Assembly: GCF_000717345.1 (NCBI RefSeq)
Contig: NZ_JNZA01000001.1
Span: forward strand, 186,001 to 250,000
DNA length: 64,000 bases
Source: Streptomyces lydicus
GTDB lineage: Bacteria; Actinomycetota; Actinomycetes; Streptomycetales; Streptomycetaceae
Direction: 5' to 3'
A model generated the notes under the pieces. That model made no database searches. It was not told the DNA's origin and saw nothing but the letters and a program-made list of their open reading frames with translations. The translations under genes were made by a program, and so were the position numbers. This document shows positions 8,826-16,104 of the stretch, piece after piece (position 1 is the first letter of the stretch; each line of letters begins with the position of its first letter).

Positions 8826-8948
8826 TCAGAGACGGCTGACGACCAGGAGGATGACGGTCGCTGCCGATGTGGCGAGCACCGCCAGGGCCACCGCGTCAGT
8901 GAGGACGTCGGGACGACGGAACCGGTGAATCCGGATGAGCGTCCGCAT
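8826..8948 (-). CDS. small single-span membrane protein (40 aa)
   Basis: A 40-residue open frame, MRTLIRIHRFRRPDVLTDAV and onward, ending in LLVVSRL. The N-terminal third is very basic (five Arg, one His). It is followed by one hydrophobic stretch (about residues 19-38) that would span the membrane with the basic end inside. AAGGGA sits about 7 bases upstream of the ATG. It precedes the DUF4232 lipoprotein on the same strand, with 49 bp between them, so the two may share a transcript. No family is recognised. It is short enough to be missed by automatic calling. Coding status rests on composition, ribosome binding site and position only. Confidence 0.5.
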   Translation of the reverse strand: MRTLIRIHRFRRPDVLTDAVALAVLATSAATVILLVVSRL

Positions 8949-9053
8949 GGCGTTTCCCTTCGGCATGACCTCGTCGATGCTTGCCGTCCCGAGCTTGCGA
9001 CGCCGTCCGTCCCAGCCGCCCCGGGCACCGCGAAAACCGGGACGCCGGAACGC

Positions 9054-10198
9054 TCATACTGCATCTGACCTGCGAGAACGGACCCTCCCTGGAACGCCGT
9101 GCAGGGACACGCCGGGCCGTCCGCCGAGCAGCGGCTGGCGTCCGCCGCGGCGCCGCAGTGCCGTCCGGGTCAGGACGGCCGCGCCCAGGGCGGCACCGAG
9201 CAGGCCGCCCGCCACCGGGGCGGGGTGGCGGGCCAGCGTCGTCAGGGGAGAGCCGGCGGCAGAGTGCTCGTCGAAGATGCCGTGGGTGCCGTAGTCGTGG
9301 CCGTCCTTGCCGTCGGCGGGTTCCCAGAGGTTGCTGGGCCGGTCCGCCGGCGACTCGCACGCCGGCACCGGTACGAGATCCAGCTCGGCCCGCAGCACGG
9401 TGACGAGCGTGCCCTCGCTGCCCACCAGGGCGCGGGCGAGGTCGAAGCCGTTCTCCGGCAGCAGCGAGTCGAGGTTGTAGCCCGACACCCGCCGCGGGAT
9501 CTTCGGGAAGCCCCGGCGGACGTCCCCCCCCGGTAGCGGTCGATGAGCTCCCGCGCCCCCTTGTACAGCTCCGCCCGGCGGCCACCGGCCGCCACGGCCC
9601 GCTCGTACTCCTCGTCCGAGGTGGGCCCGCCCCACATCCGGGCACCGTCGTAGGTGAGAATCTCCAGCCGCCGCACATTGTCGACGGTCTTGCCGTACGC
9701 CTGCGCCGACGCCCCACACGAGTTGTTGCCGATCATCCCGCCCAGCGAACAATGGCTGTGCGTAGACGGCTTCGGCCCGAACTGCAGCTTCTGGTCGGCG
9801 AGTTGGCGATTGAGCTCATCCAGGACGATGCCCGGCTCGACCACACAGGTGCGCCGCTCGGCATCCACCGACACCAAGCGGTTGCAGTACTTCGTCCAGT
9901 CGATGACGACGGCGGTATTGGTGCACTGCCCACCCAGGCTGGTCCCGCCGCCGCGGGAGAGCACCGGCGCCCCGAACTCCGCACACACCGCGACCGCGAC
10001 CGCCCCGGCCTCGACGCTCCGGGGCACCACCACCGCGATCGGCACCTGCCGGTAGTTCGAACCGTCGGTCGAGTAGGCGCCCCGGCTCCCCGCGTCGAAA
10101 CGCACCTCCCCGTCCACCCGCGCCCGCAGGGCCCGCCGCAGAGCCTTCGTACGCAGCCCGGGCACCGTGCCCTCCACGTCCCCTGCGCCGCGCTCCAT
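9054..10198 (-). pseudogene. broken FAD-linked oxidase (GlcD-like) joined to an SDR-type C-terminal tail
   Basis: The first about 220 codons from ATG 10198 (preceded by GGGAGG) encode the FAD-binding half of a GlcD/D-lactate-dehydrogenase-type oxidase (PIAVVVPRSVEAG, VLSRGGGTSLGGQ, VEPGIVLDELN, SLGGMIGNNSCG). The frame is lost at a run of eight C on the plus strand (9523-9531). Homology resumes in the next frame (GYNLDSLLPENGFDLARALVGSEGTL, split across the break). After ELDLVPVP the text changes to SNLWEPADGKDGHDYGTHGIFDEHS plus a hydrophobic, Arg-ended tail, which resembles the C-terminal tail of actinobacterial short-chain dehydrogenases. The substrate-binding half of the oxidase and any 4Fe-4S domain are absent. 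I read it as a deletion fusion plus frameshift; the frameshift alone could be a homopolymer sequencing error. Confidence 0.72.
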
Positions 10199-10300
10199 CG
10201 CCACACCTCCCACCACTCCACCTGCGGCCGTCGTCAGCCGACCACAGGACACGGGTTCCCCCGGGGAAAGAGAAAACGCGCGGGTCAGCACGGATTGCGT

Positions 10301-10327
10301 CAGATGCGCCAGATGCGCCAGATGCCC
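10301..10327. repeat. three tandem 9-bp repeats in a 350-bp non-coding gap
   Basis: CAGATGCGC, CAGATGCGC, CAGATGCCC in tandem. The whole gap 10199-10550 holds no gene I can support. It contains the oxidase upstream region and the 3' side of the glycosyltransferase gene. Confidence 0.5.
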
Positions 10328-10550
10328 CGGGTGGGGGAGGGAGGAGAGCAAGGCGGCCCCCGGGACTTGAGTCCTCGGCTATCTGTCCCGGAACAACGGG
10401 GTGCGCGAGATGCGGACCGCGGGAGGGCGGCTACGTGTGGAGGATCTGAACGGCCACCCGGGGCACCAGCCGTTCCGTCGCAACCGGACCCCGGCAGTCA
10501 GCCCCATCCCGCCGACCGCCGAACTCATCGAGGATGTCCGTGACCGGCCG

Positions 10551-11321
10551 TCACGTATCGGCATCCGCACCGGGTGTGACGGCAGACCAGGCCCGAAGCG
10601 CATCGGCGTGCTCCTGGATCAACGACATCCGGGCTTCCCATTCCGGCCCAGTCTGGTGATCAGGATGCGTAGTGATCTGACCTCCGTGTTTCCGGTACAG
10701 AAGGCCGGTCTCGCCGAGGAACCATCCGTCTGCCAGAGCATCGAGTCCGAGCAGGAGACCCGTGTCACCGGAAGCCGGCAGGGCCATCCAACCGCCGAGT
10801 AGCGCCAGGAGGGGGCGGCGGACACACAGTGTGGCGGGGTGGATCTGGGGGCGACGGTTTTCGGCCCAGAACCCGTAGGCGCTCCCTCGTGGAAGCTGAC
10901 CGGGCTCCGGATCACCGAGTTCGAAGGAAACGGTGCTGCCGTCCTCAAGGAGGTCAATCGCTCGAGAGGTGGTCCACCCCACCGCTGGATGCCTTTCCAA
11001 CACAGCGATGTCGCGCGCAAGAGTTCCGGGAGTGAGCTGGTCGTCAGCGTCCAGGTTCTTTACGTACACACCCGTTGACCGGGCGAAGGCCATGGTCCGT
11101 GCCACGTGCGGGCCGCCACGGCGGGACGCCGAGATTCGGATGCGCGGATCGTCCGTCGGGAGCTGGGCCGAAGCATGGACGTCGGCTCCGTCTTCCTGCA
11201 CACACCACTCCCATGACCAGCCGTCAGGAAGCTCTTGGGCGCGTAGAGACGCGTACGCCTCCGGGAGGAAGTGCACCCCCTCGCCATGGACCGGGGTAAC
11301 GATCGAGATGAGCGTGTTCAT
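10551..11321 (-). CDS. family 2 glycosyltransferase
   Basis: A 256-residue single-domain GT-A fold transferase. The N-terminal strand ISIVTPVHGEG is the usual nucleotide-binding start. The metal-binding DxD motif is in VKNLDADDQLTPG (about residues 88-100), and the acceptor side carries ENRRPQIHPATLCVRR and GDTGLLLGLDAL. There is no membrane segment, so it is cytoplasmic. ATG 11321 is chosen over an in-frame upstream start because the protein begins directly with the conserved strand and AGGA lies upstream. It follows the GntR regulator on the same strand with an 85-bp gap and is probably co-transcribed with it. Donor and acceptor sugars are unknown. Confidence 0.85.
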   Translation of the reverse strand: MNTLISIVTPVHGEGVHFLPEAYASLRAQELPDGWSWEWCVQEDGADVHASAQLPTDDPRIRISASRRGGPHVARTMAFARSTGVYVKNLDADDQLTPGTLARDIAVLERHPAVGWTTSRAIDLLEDGSTVSFELGDPEPGQLPRGSAYGFWAENRRPQIHPATLCVRRPLLALLGGWMALPASGDTGLLLGLDALADGWFLGETGLLYRKHGGQITTHPDHQTGPEWEARMSLIQEHADALRAWSAVTPGADADT

Positions 11322-11406
11322 GAAAACCGTCCTGTAAAGCCCTGCGAGGGACTCCAACGCCAGCCGAGGCTGCGGATTGCCTGCATTGCGCTCCCTTTCC
11401 GGGGTA

Positions 11407-12219
11407 TTAACTCCAACGCTCCAGCTGTGTGGTGTAGATCAGCTCGATGCGCTCTGCGGGAAGTGGAATCTCGGTGACCTCGACGGGTTTGTCTTCCGTC
11501 GAATAGCTGACCTTGCGGATTCTTATGAGCGGCACACTGGGCGGAATATCAAAATCCCGTATCTCTTCAGGTGTGGGCATGCCGGCCGTTACATGATCTA
11601 CGACCCTGTCCAGTTCCACTCCAATGGTGTAGAGCTGGTGCATGGTGCCCCCTGGCCACGGCTCGCGGTGGGGATCCAGCAGGTCTGGGTTGCCGCGCAC
11701 CAAGTCGTACGGGAGGTAGCTGATCGAGCGGCTGGCGCCCGCCTTTTGGGCATGGCGCCTGGTGTAGGTGCGGCGTAGAACCCGTGTTCCTGGGGGCAGC
11801 GCCAGGGCATCGCGAATCTCTGGCGGCGCCTCGATGACTGCGTAATCTGCACGATCCTCATGCAGGTCCTGCAGAGGGATTCCTGAGTCGGCCTCGGACG
11901 CCCCCACAGCCGAGCGCTCGGATTCCGGCAGTTGAACCGCTGATTTCTCCATGTGATAGCGGGTGTTCTGCCGCTTTTTGTGCGGAGGCGGTACGCGCAC
12001 CCAGGTGTTTCCGCCCGCCAGTCCTGACAGGACGCCCGTTGCTTTCAGGCTCACGACAGCCTTGCTGGCGGTGTTTTTGTTGACGCCGTACTCCTCGGCC
12101 AGGGCGGCAATGGTAGGCATCTGGTCGCCAGGGCGCAGAGCTCCGCTCTCGATCTGCGTCAGGAGCGCGGTGACAACTTTCTGCGCGCTGCCGGCGGCGC
12201 CCCGCGTGGGCTTGGTCAT
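11407..12219 (-). CDS. GntR-family regulator, HutC/UTRA type
   Basis: A 270-residue repressor-type regulator. Residues about 12-75 are a GntR winged helix (SGALRPGDQMPTIAALAEEYGVNKNTASKAV). Residues about 110-265 are a UTRA ligand-binding domain (LALPPGTRVLRRTYTRR, SISYLPYDLV, RDFDIPPSVPLIRIRK, VEVTEIPLPAERIELIYTTQ). A GTG start two codons upstream (12225) is equally possible; neither has a strong ribosome binding site. A perfect 16-bp palindrome lies 37 bp upstream, between this gene and the divergent barstar-domain gene, and is the likely operator for autoregulation. The glycosyltransferase downstream may be in the same operon. The ligand is unknown. Confidence 0.88.
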   Translation of the reverse strand: MTKPTRGAAGSAQKVVTALLTQIESGALRPGDQMPTIAALAEEYGVNKNTASKAVVSLKATGVLSGLAGGNTWVRVPPPHKKRQNTRYHMEKSAVQLPESERSAVGASEADSGIPLQDLHEDRADYAVIEAPPEIRDALALPPGTRVLRRTYTRRHAQKAGASRSISYLPYDLVRGNPDLLDPHREPWPGGTMHQLYTIGVELDRVVDHVTAGMPTPEEIRDFDIPPSVPLIRIRKVSYSTEDKPVEVTEIPLPAERIELIYTTQLERWS

Positions 12220-12255
12220 GGCCACACTTTCGCAGAGTGATCACATCGAAGCAAA

Positions 12256-12271
12256 ACCTTCCTAGGAAGGT
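12256..12271. promoter_or_regulatory. perfect 16-bp palindrome, likely GntR operator
   Basis: ACCTTCCTAGGAAGGT is identical to its reverse complement. It lies in the 120-bp divergent region between the GntR gene (start 12219) and the barstar-domain gene (start 12343), where an autoregulating GntR protein would bind. Confidence 0.65.
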
Positions 12272-12342
12272 GCTGACCGGGTGCGGCAAACCATCGCGAC
12301 CGACTACGGGAAATAACTTCGCCGTCGGAACCTGGTCCCGGC

Positions 12343-13437
12343 ATGATTCCCAGCGTGCAGGAGGACGAGGACCACCGCGGGCGAACGCGGTACACGCTGA
12401 CCGAGACAGAGCACGGGCATGCCTGGGGCGTTTGCGCCGAGGCGGAAGGGCTGTTCGGAGAACCCCCACGCGGGACCTACGAGCTGTTCGGCTGGGTTCC
12501 ACAAGCAGAAGTGGGCGGCTGGATCGGCAACCGAGTGTGGCTGGTGCCGGATGACGAGACGCTCGACCCCTGGTTGCTGGAGGACGCGGAGAGCCCGGCG
12601 CAGCCCCTTGGGACAGACAGTCTCGTGCTCACCGGCCTGGACGACTACGAAGGTCCGCCCGAGGGACACAGGGGCCGCGTTCGCGTGCATGACGGGCACC
12701 GATGGCTCGGCTCCTGCCGGGAATTCACCCGCGTCCTGCCGCACAAGCAGTCGGCGCCCCCGCTCGTCCTGCGGGGGCTCGACGAGGGGGATCAGCTACG
12801 GGCGGCACTGGCGAAGGGCACCCGGCGGGCGCTGGACCTGGAGCAGGCCGCCCTGGAGATACGAGACGATCAAGGTGAGCCGCTCACCGAACGCCTGCTC
12901 TGGGCGAGAGTCAGCGCTTGGCGCCCCTCCTCCTACGGGACGGATCTGATCGACCTGGAACTCGATGGAGAGCTCTTCAGGCCCGTCCCGGAACACGCCA
13001 GGCCCGTCTGGGAGCGGTGGCTCGTTGGGCCGCCTGACACGGCGGCCGCCTGGGCCGGCCTTGATACCCGACGCCGCTGGGCCTGGCGCGATCTCGTCCG
13101 AGAGCGAGCTGCCTACCGTGCCCTCTGTGACCGGCCGGCCGGACACGCCTACGAACTCGATGGTCGGCATGTCACCGACGAACCGGGCCTCTACCTGGCG
13201 CTCGGCGAGGCGGTGAACGGGCCGGGTGGTTACTTCGGCGGCTGCCTTGCCGCCCTCGACGACTGCCTGCGTGGCACCTTCGGCTACACCGCCCCCGCAA
13301 CTCTGCTCTGGCGGAACGCTGCGACCGCACGCGAGCACCTGTCCCAGGCCCTGTCACCGGATGGCCAGCGCTACGACCTGTTCGGGGTGGTCCTCGATGC
13401 CTTGGCCGAGGGCGGCATGCACGTCACCCTGGCGTGA
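12343..13437 (+). CDS. barstar-domain protein with long N-terminal extension
   Basis: A 364-residue protein. The C-terminal about 90 residues (275-364) have the barstar fold signature: DGRHVTDEPGLYLALGEAVN, GGYFGGCLAALDDCLRGTFG, LLWRNAATAREHL and a closing VVLDALAEGG. Barstar is the intracellular inhibitor of the RNase barnase. The N-terminal 270 residues contain repeated strand-rich segments (VRVHDGHRWLGSCREFTRVL; ARVSAWRPSSYGTDLIDLEL) that I do not recognise. No RNase toxin lies next to it, so it may protect against an incoming toxin or serve another role. Start: ATG 12343; a GTG at 12355 is an alternative and neither has a clear ribosome binding site. It is divergent from the GntR gene across a palindrome. 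Confidence 0.75.
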   Translation: MIPSVQEDEDHRGRTRYTLTETEHGHAWGVCAEAEGLFGEPPRGTYELFGWVPQAEVGGWIGNRVWLVPDDETLDPWLLEDAESPAQPLGTDSLVLTGLDDYEGPPEGHRGRVRVHDGHRWLGSCREFTRVLPHKQSAPPLVLRGLDEGDQLRAALAKGTRRALDLEQAALEIRDDQGEPLTERLLWARVSAWRPSSYGTDLIDLELDGELFRPVPEHARPVWERWLVGPPDTAAAWAGLDTRRRWAWRDLVRERAAYRALCDRPAGHAYELDGRHVTDEPGLYLALGEAVNGPGGYFGGCLAALDDCLRGTFGYTAPATLLWRNAATAREHLSQALSPDGQRYDLFGVVLDALAEGGMHVTLA

Positions 13438-13581
13438 GCTACGAAGTGGAAGATCTTTAGCGTGCCCCATCCGCGGTGCGCACCGAGTTTTGGGACATGT
13501 TTTACGCGACGCATGCAACTGCAGCCCGTCCTCTCTCCGTCTGACAGGGAGTCGGGCCCGTCAGGGCCGAAGAGCGAGAGA

Positions 13582-14580
13582 GTGGGGCAGGTCGTGGGGC
13601 GGCGCAAGGGCGGCATAGGGATCGCACTCGTGACGGGTGCGATGCTGGTGGGCGCGAGTGCCTGTGGCGGGGGCGGCGGTGACAAGGCCGGTGGGGACGA
13701 CGCGAAGGCACCGGGCAAGCCGAGTGCGAGCGCCTCGCCTTCACCGACGAAGCCCGCGGGCCCGCCGATGCTTCTGGACACCATCACCCCGCAGACGGGC
13801 ACCACCGCCGGCGTGGCCATGCCGATCTCGGTGGTCTTCACGAACCCGGTGGAGGCCAAGGCACGGGCCACGGTGGAGAAGCACATGAAGGTGAGCGCCT
13901 CGCATCCGGTGGCCGGTGCCTGGCACTGGTTCGGCGACAAGCGCGCCGACTGGCGGCCGAAGACGTACTGGCCCGCCGGCACGAGCGTGAAGATCGACGC
14001 CGACCTGAAGGGCGTCAGCAACGGCAACGGACGCTACGGCGTGCGCAGCTACACGCACACCTTCAAGATCGGCGACGATGTGCGCGCGGATGTCTCGGTG
14101 ACCGGCCACACCATGAAGGTGTCCCGGAACGGCAAGCCGGTGCGCACCCTGTCGATCAACGCGGGCAGCGCTCAATACCCGACCTGGAACGGCACGATGG
14201 CCGTCATCGACAAGCAGGAGAAGGTCCACATGACCTCCTGCAGCGTCGGCATCAGCTGCAACAAGGGCAGCTCCAACTACTACGACCTGACGCTGCCCTG
14301 GGATGTCCACCTGACCCAGTCCGGCACGTACGTGCATTACTCGACCGGGGATCCCAATCCGGGCAGCGGCAGCGCCCGCGGCTCGCACGGCTGCGTCCAC
14401 CTCTCCCTGCCGGACGCCAAGTGGTTCTACGGCCAGGTCAAGCAGGGGGATCCCATCACCATCACCGGCTCGCCCCGTGCCAAGGCATCGGCCGACAACG
14501 GCTACGCCGCCTTCAACCTGGGATGGGGGCAGTGGCTCGCGGGCAGCGCGTCCGGGCAGCGGACGACCGCGACGCTGTGA
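13582..14580 (+). CDS. L,D-transpeptidase lipoprotein
   Basis: Exported lipoprotein that cross-links peptidoglycan through 3-3 bonds. The signal peptide ends at the lipobox VGASAC. It is followed by a Ser/Pro/Lys linker, an immunoglobulin-like domain (about TITPQTGTTAGVAMPISVVF, then a Trp/Tyr-rich block), and a C-terminal YkuD catalytic domain with the active-site SHGCVHL preceded at the usual distance by VHYSTGD. Starts at 13582 (GTG) or 13594 (GTG) both give a good lipoprotein leader; a longer frame from 13462 adds residues without signal character. The architecture matches the Ldt lipoproteins widespread in Streptomyces. It stands alone between a plus-strand and a convergent minus-strand gene. 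Confidence 0.9.
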   Translation: MGQVVGRRKGGIGIALVTGAMLVGASACGGGGGDKAGGDDAKAPGKPSASASPSPTKPAGPPMLLDTITPQTGTTAGVAMPISVVFTNPVEAKARATVEKHMKVSASHPVAGAWHWFGDKRADWRPKTYWPAGTSVKIDADLKGVSNGNGRYGVRSYTHTFKIGDDVRADVSVTGHTMKVSRNGKPVRTLSINAGSAQYPTWNGTMAVIDKQEKVHMTSCSVGISCNKGSSNYYDLTLPWDVHLTQSGTYVHYSTGDPNPGSGSARGSHGCVHLSLPDAKWFYGQVKQGDPITITGSPRAKASADNGYAAFNLGWGQWLAGSASGQRTTATL

Positions 14581-14659
14581 TGCGCTGCGGTGGAGGCGGC
14601 GGTCAGTAGTCGTCAGCGGCAGGCCAGTGAAGCGAAACACGATGCAGGAATGCCTCTGG

Positions 14660-15583
14660 CTAGCGCTCCCGTGCCCACGGCCGTAGCTTCTGCGGGTTGC
14701 GGACTGCCCAGATCCGGGTGACGCGCCCGTCGGAGATGTCGAACGAGGCTACGGTCGTGACGACGCCGGCACGCCGGGCCACCAGGCCCGGCCCGCCATT
14801 GACCGACCGTTCCAGGAGTTCGAGCCCCGGAGCCTTGTCGGCAATGGCGACCATGTACTGGGCGATGCGCGCGCCGCCCTCGACCGGGCGCAGGACGGTG
14901 CCGACCATGCCGCCGCCGTCGGCGGTCATCACGGCGGCCGCGTTGAGGAGACCGACGAGGGTTGCGATGTCCCTGGTCTCCCATGCCTCTTTGACGTGCC
15001 TGATCACGTCTGCCCGGTCGGTCGTCGTCACCGGGGCGGGGGCGCGCGCGACGCTCACCCGCCGCCGGGCGGAGGCGGCCAGCTGCTTGCAGGCCGCAGT
15101 GGTCCGGCCGAGAACGACGGCGATCTCGGCGAACGGGTACCGGAAGACGTCGTGCAGGACGAACGCCACCCGCTCGGCGGGCGTCATCGACTCCAGGACG
15201 ACGAGGAAGGCCATGGACACCGACTCGTCCAGGACGATCTGGTCGGCGGGGTCTGCAGGGCCGGTGGAGTCGGCGCCGCCCGCGTGGCCCCACTCGGTGC
15301 GGTCGGGCAGCGGCTCGGGCAGCCACGCGCCGACATAGCGTTCACGGCGGGCCCGCGCCGAGCCGAGCAGGTCCAGGCAGATGCGGCTGGTCACCGTCGT
15401 CAGCCAGGCGCCGGGGGACACGATCTCCTCCTGCCGGCTCCGCGGCAGCCCGTACCAGCGGGTGTAGGCATCCTGGACGGCGTCCTCGGCCTCGGTCAGC
15501 GAACCGAGCAACCGGTAAGCGACGTTGATCAGTTGGCGTCGCTCGCCGGCTGTTCCGTCTGCGCTGGTCCCGACAGTCCCCAT
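14660..15583 (-). CDS. ECF41-type RNA polymerase sigma factor (SigJ-like)
   Basis: A 307-residue ECF sigma factor. Region 2 covers about residues 15-75 (AYRLLGSLTEAEDAVQDAYTRW, PGAWLTTVTSRICLDLL). Region 4 covers about 125-180 (MTPAERVAFVLHDVFRYPFAEIAVVLGRTTAACKQLAASARRR). A C-terminal SnoaL/NTF2-like domain (about 190-307) marks the ECF41 group, in which the extension replaces an anti-sigma factor. The ATG at 15583 fits family length. It is divergent from a four-span membrane protein. TGTCACA, the -35 sequence described for ECF41 promoters, lies on this strand at 15683-15677, but I see no matching CGTC at the expected -10 distance. The usual COE-superfamily (carboxymuconolactone decarboxylase, oxidoreductase or epimerase) partner gene is not adjacent. 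Confidence 0.9.
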   Translation of the reverse strand: MGTVGTSADGTAGERRQLINVAYRLLGSLTEAEDAVQDAYTRWYGLPRSRQEEIVSPGAWLTTVTSRICLDLLGSARARRERYVGAWLPEPLPDRTEWGHAGGADSTGPADPADQIVLDESVSMAFLVVLESMTPAERVAFVLHDVFRYPFAEIAVVLGRTTAACKQLAASARRRVSVARAPAPVTTTDRADVIRHVKEAWETRDIATLVGLLNAAAVMTADGGGMVGTVLRPVEGGARIAQYMVAIADKAPGLELLERSVNGGPGLVARRAGVVTTVASFDISDGRVTRIWAVRNPQKLRPWARER

Positions 15584-15682
15584 CTTCCGGCCGCCCCCTC
15601 GCCTTACCTTTCGCAGGCCCGCGTCGTCGGGTCGGTGAGACCTTATCGACCACTGCCCGAGGGCGGAAAAGGGGACTGTGAC

Positions 15683-16063
15683 ATGACCACTCAGGTGACG
15701 GCGACGGCGAACGCACCGCGCAGCTCCTCGTTCCTGCGGATCGCGATCGCCCTGCAGACCCTGACCCTCTTCCTTGAGGCGGTCTCCGCCGGACTGCTGC
15801 TGACCTCGTCCTACGGAGAGACGCTGCACAGCGTCGGGGCCCGTGTGATGTACGGGGCGTCGATGCTGTACGTGCTCGCGGCGGTGCTGGCGTGGAGGCC
15901 GGGCGGTGGCTCGCCCCGGCCCGTCCGGCACGCGTCGGGTTTCCTCGTCTTGGCCTCGGTCCAGGTCGTGCTCGGTATCGCTCACGTCCCGTCGGTCCAT
16001 CTTCCCCTGGGTGTCTTGATGTTCGGTCTGAGCGTGCTGGCGCTGTCCCGGCGCAACCTGTGA
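15683..16063 (+). CDS. four-span integral membrane protein, function unknown
   Basis: A 126-residue protein with four hydrophobic segments (about 18-40, 50-72, 83-102 and 105-122) and a short basic C-terminus (SRRNL). GGGGAC lies just before the ATG. It is transcribed divergently from the ECF41 sigma gene with 99 bp between the starts, so a shared regulatory region is likely and it is the best local candidate for a sigma target. I recognise no named family. A position within a redox or stress circuit is inference from the neighbour only. Confidence 0.75.
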   Translation: MTTQVTATANAPRSSSFLRIAIALQTLTLFLEAVSAGLLLTSSYGETLHSVGARVMYGASMLYVLAAVLAWRPGGGSPRPVRHASGFLVLASVQVVLGIAHVPSVHLPLGVLMFGLSVLALSRRNL

Positions 16064-16104
16064 ACCTGCAACAACGGCTGGGTGACGGGGGGATCACCTG
16101 CGCG

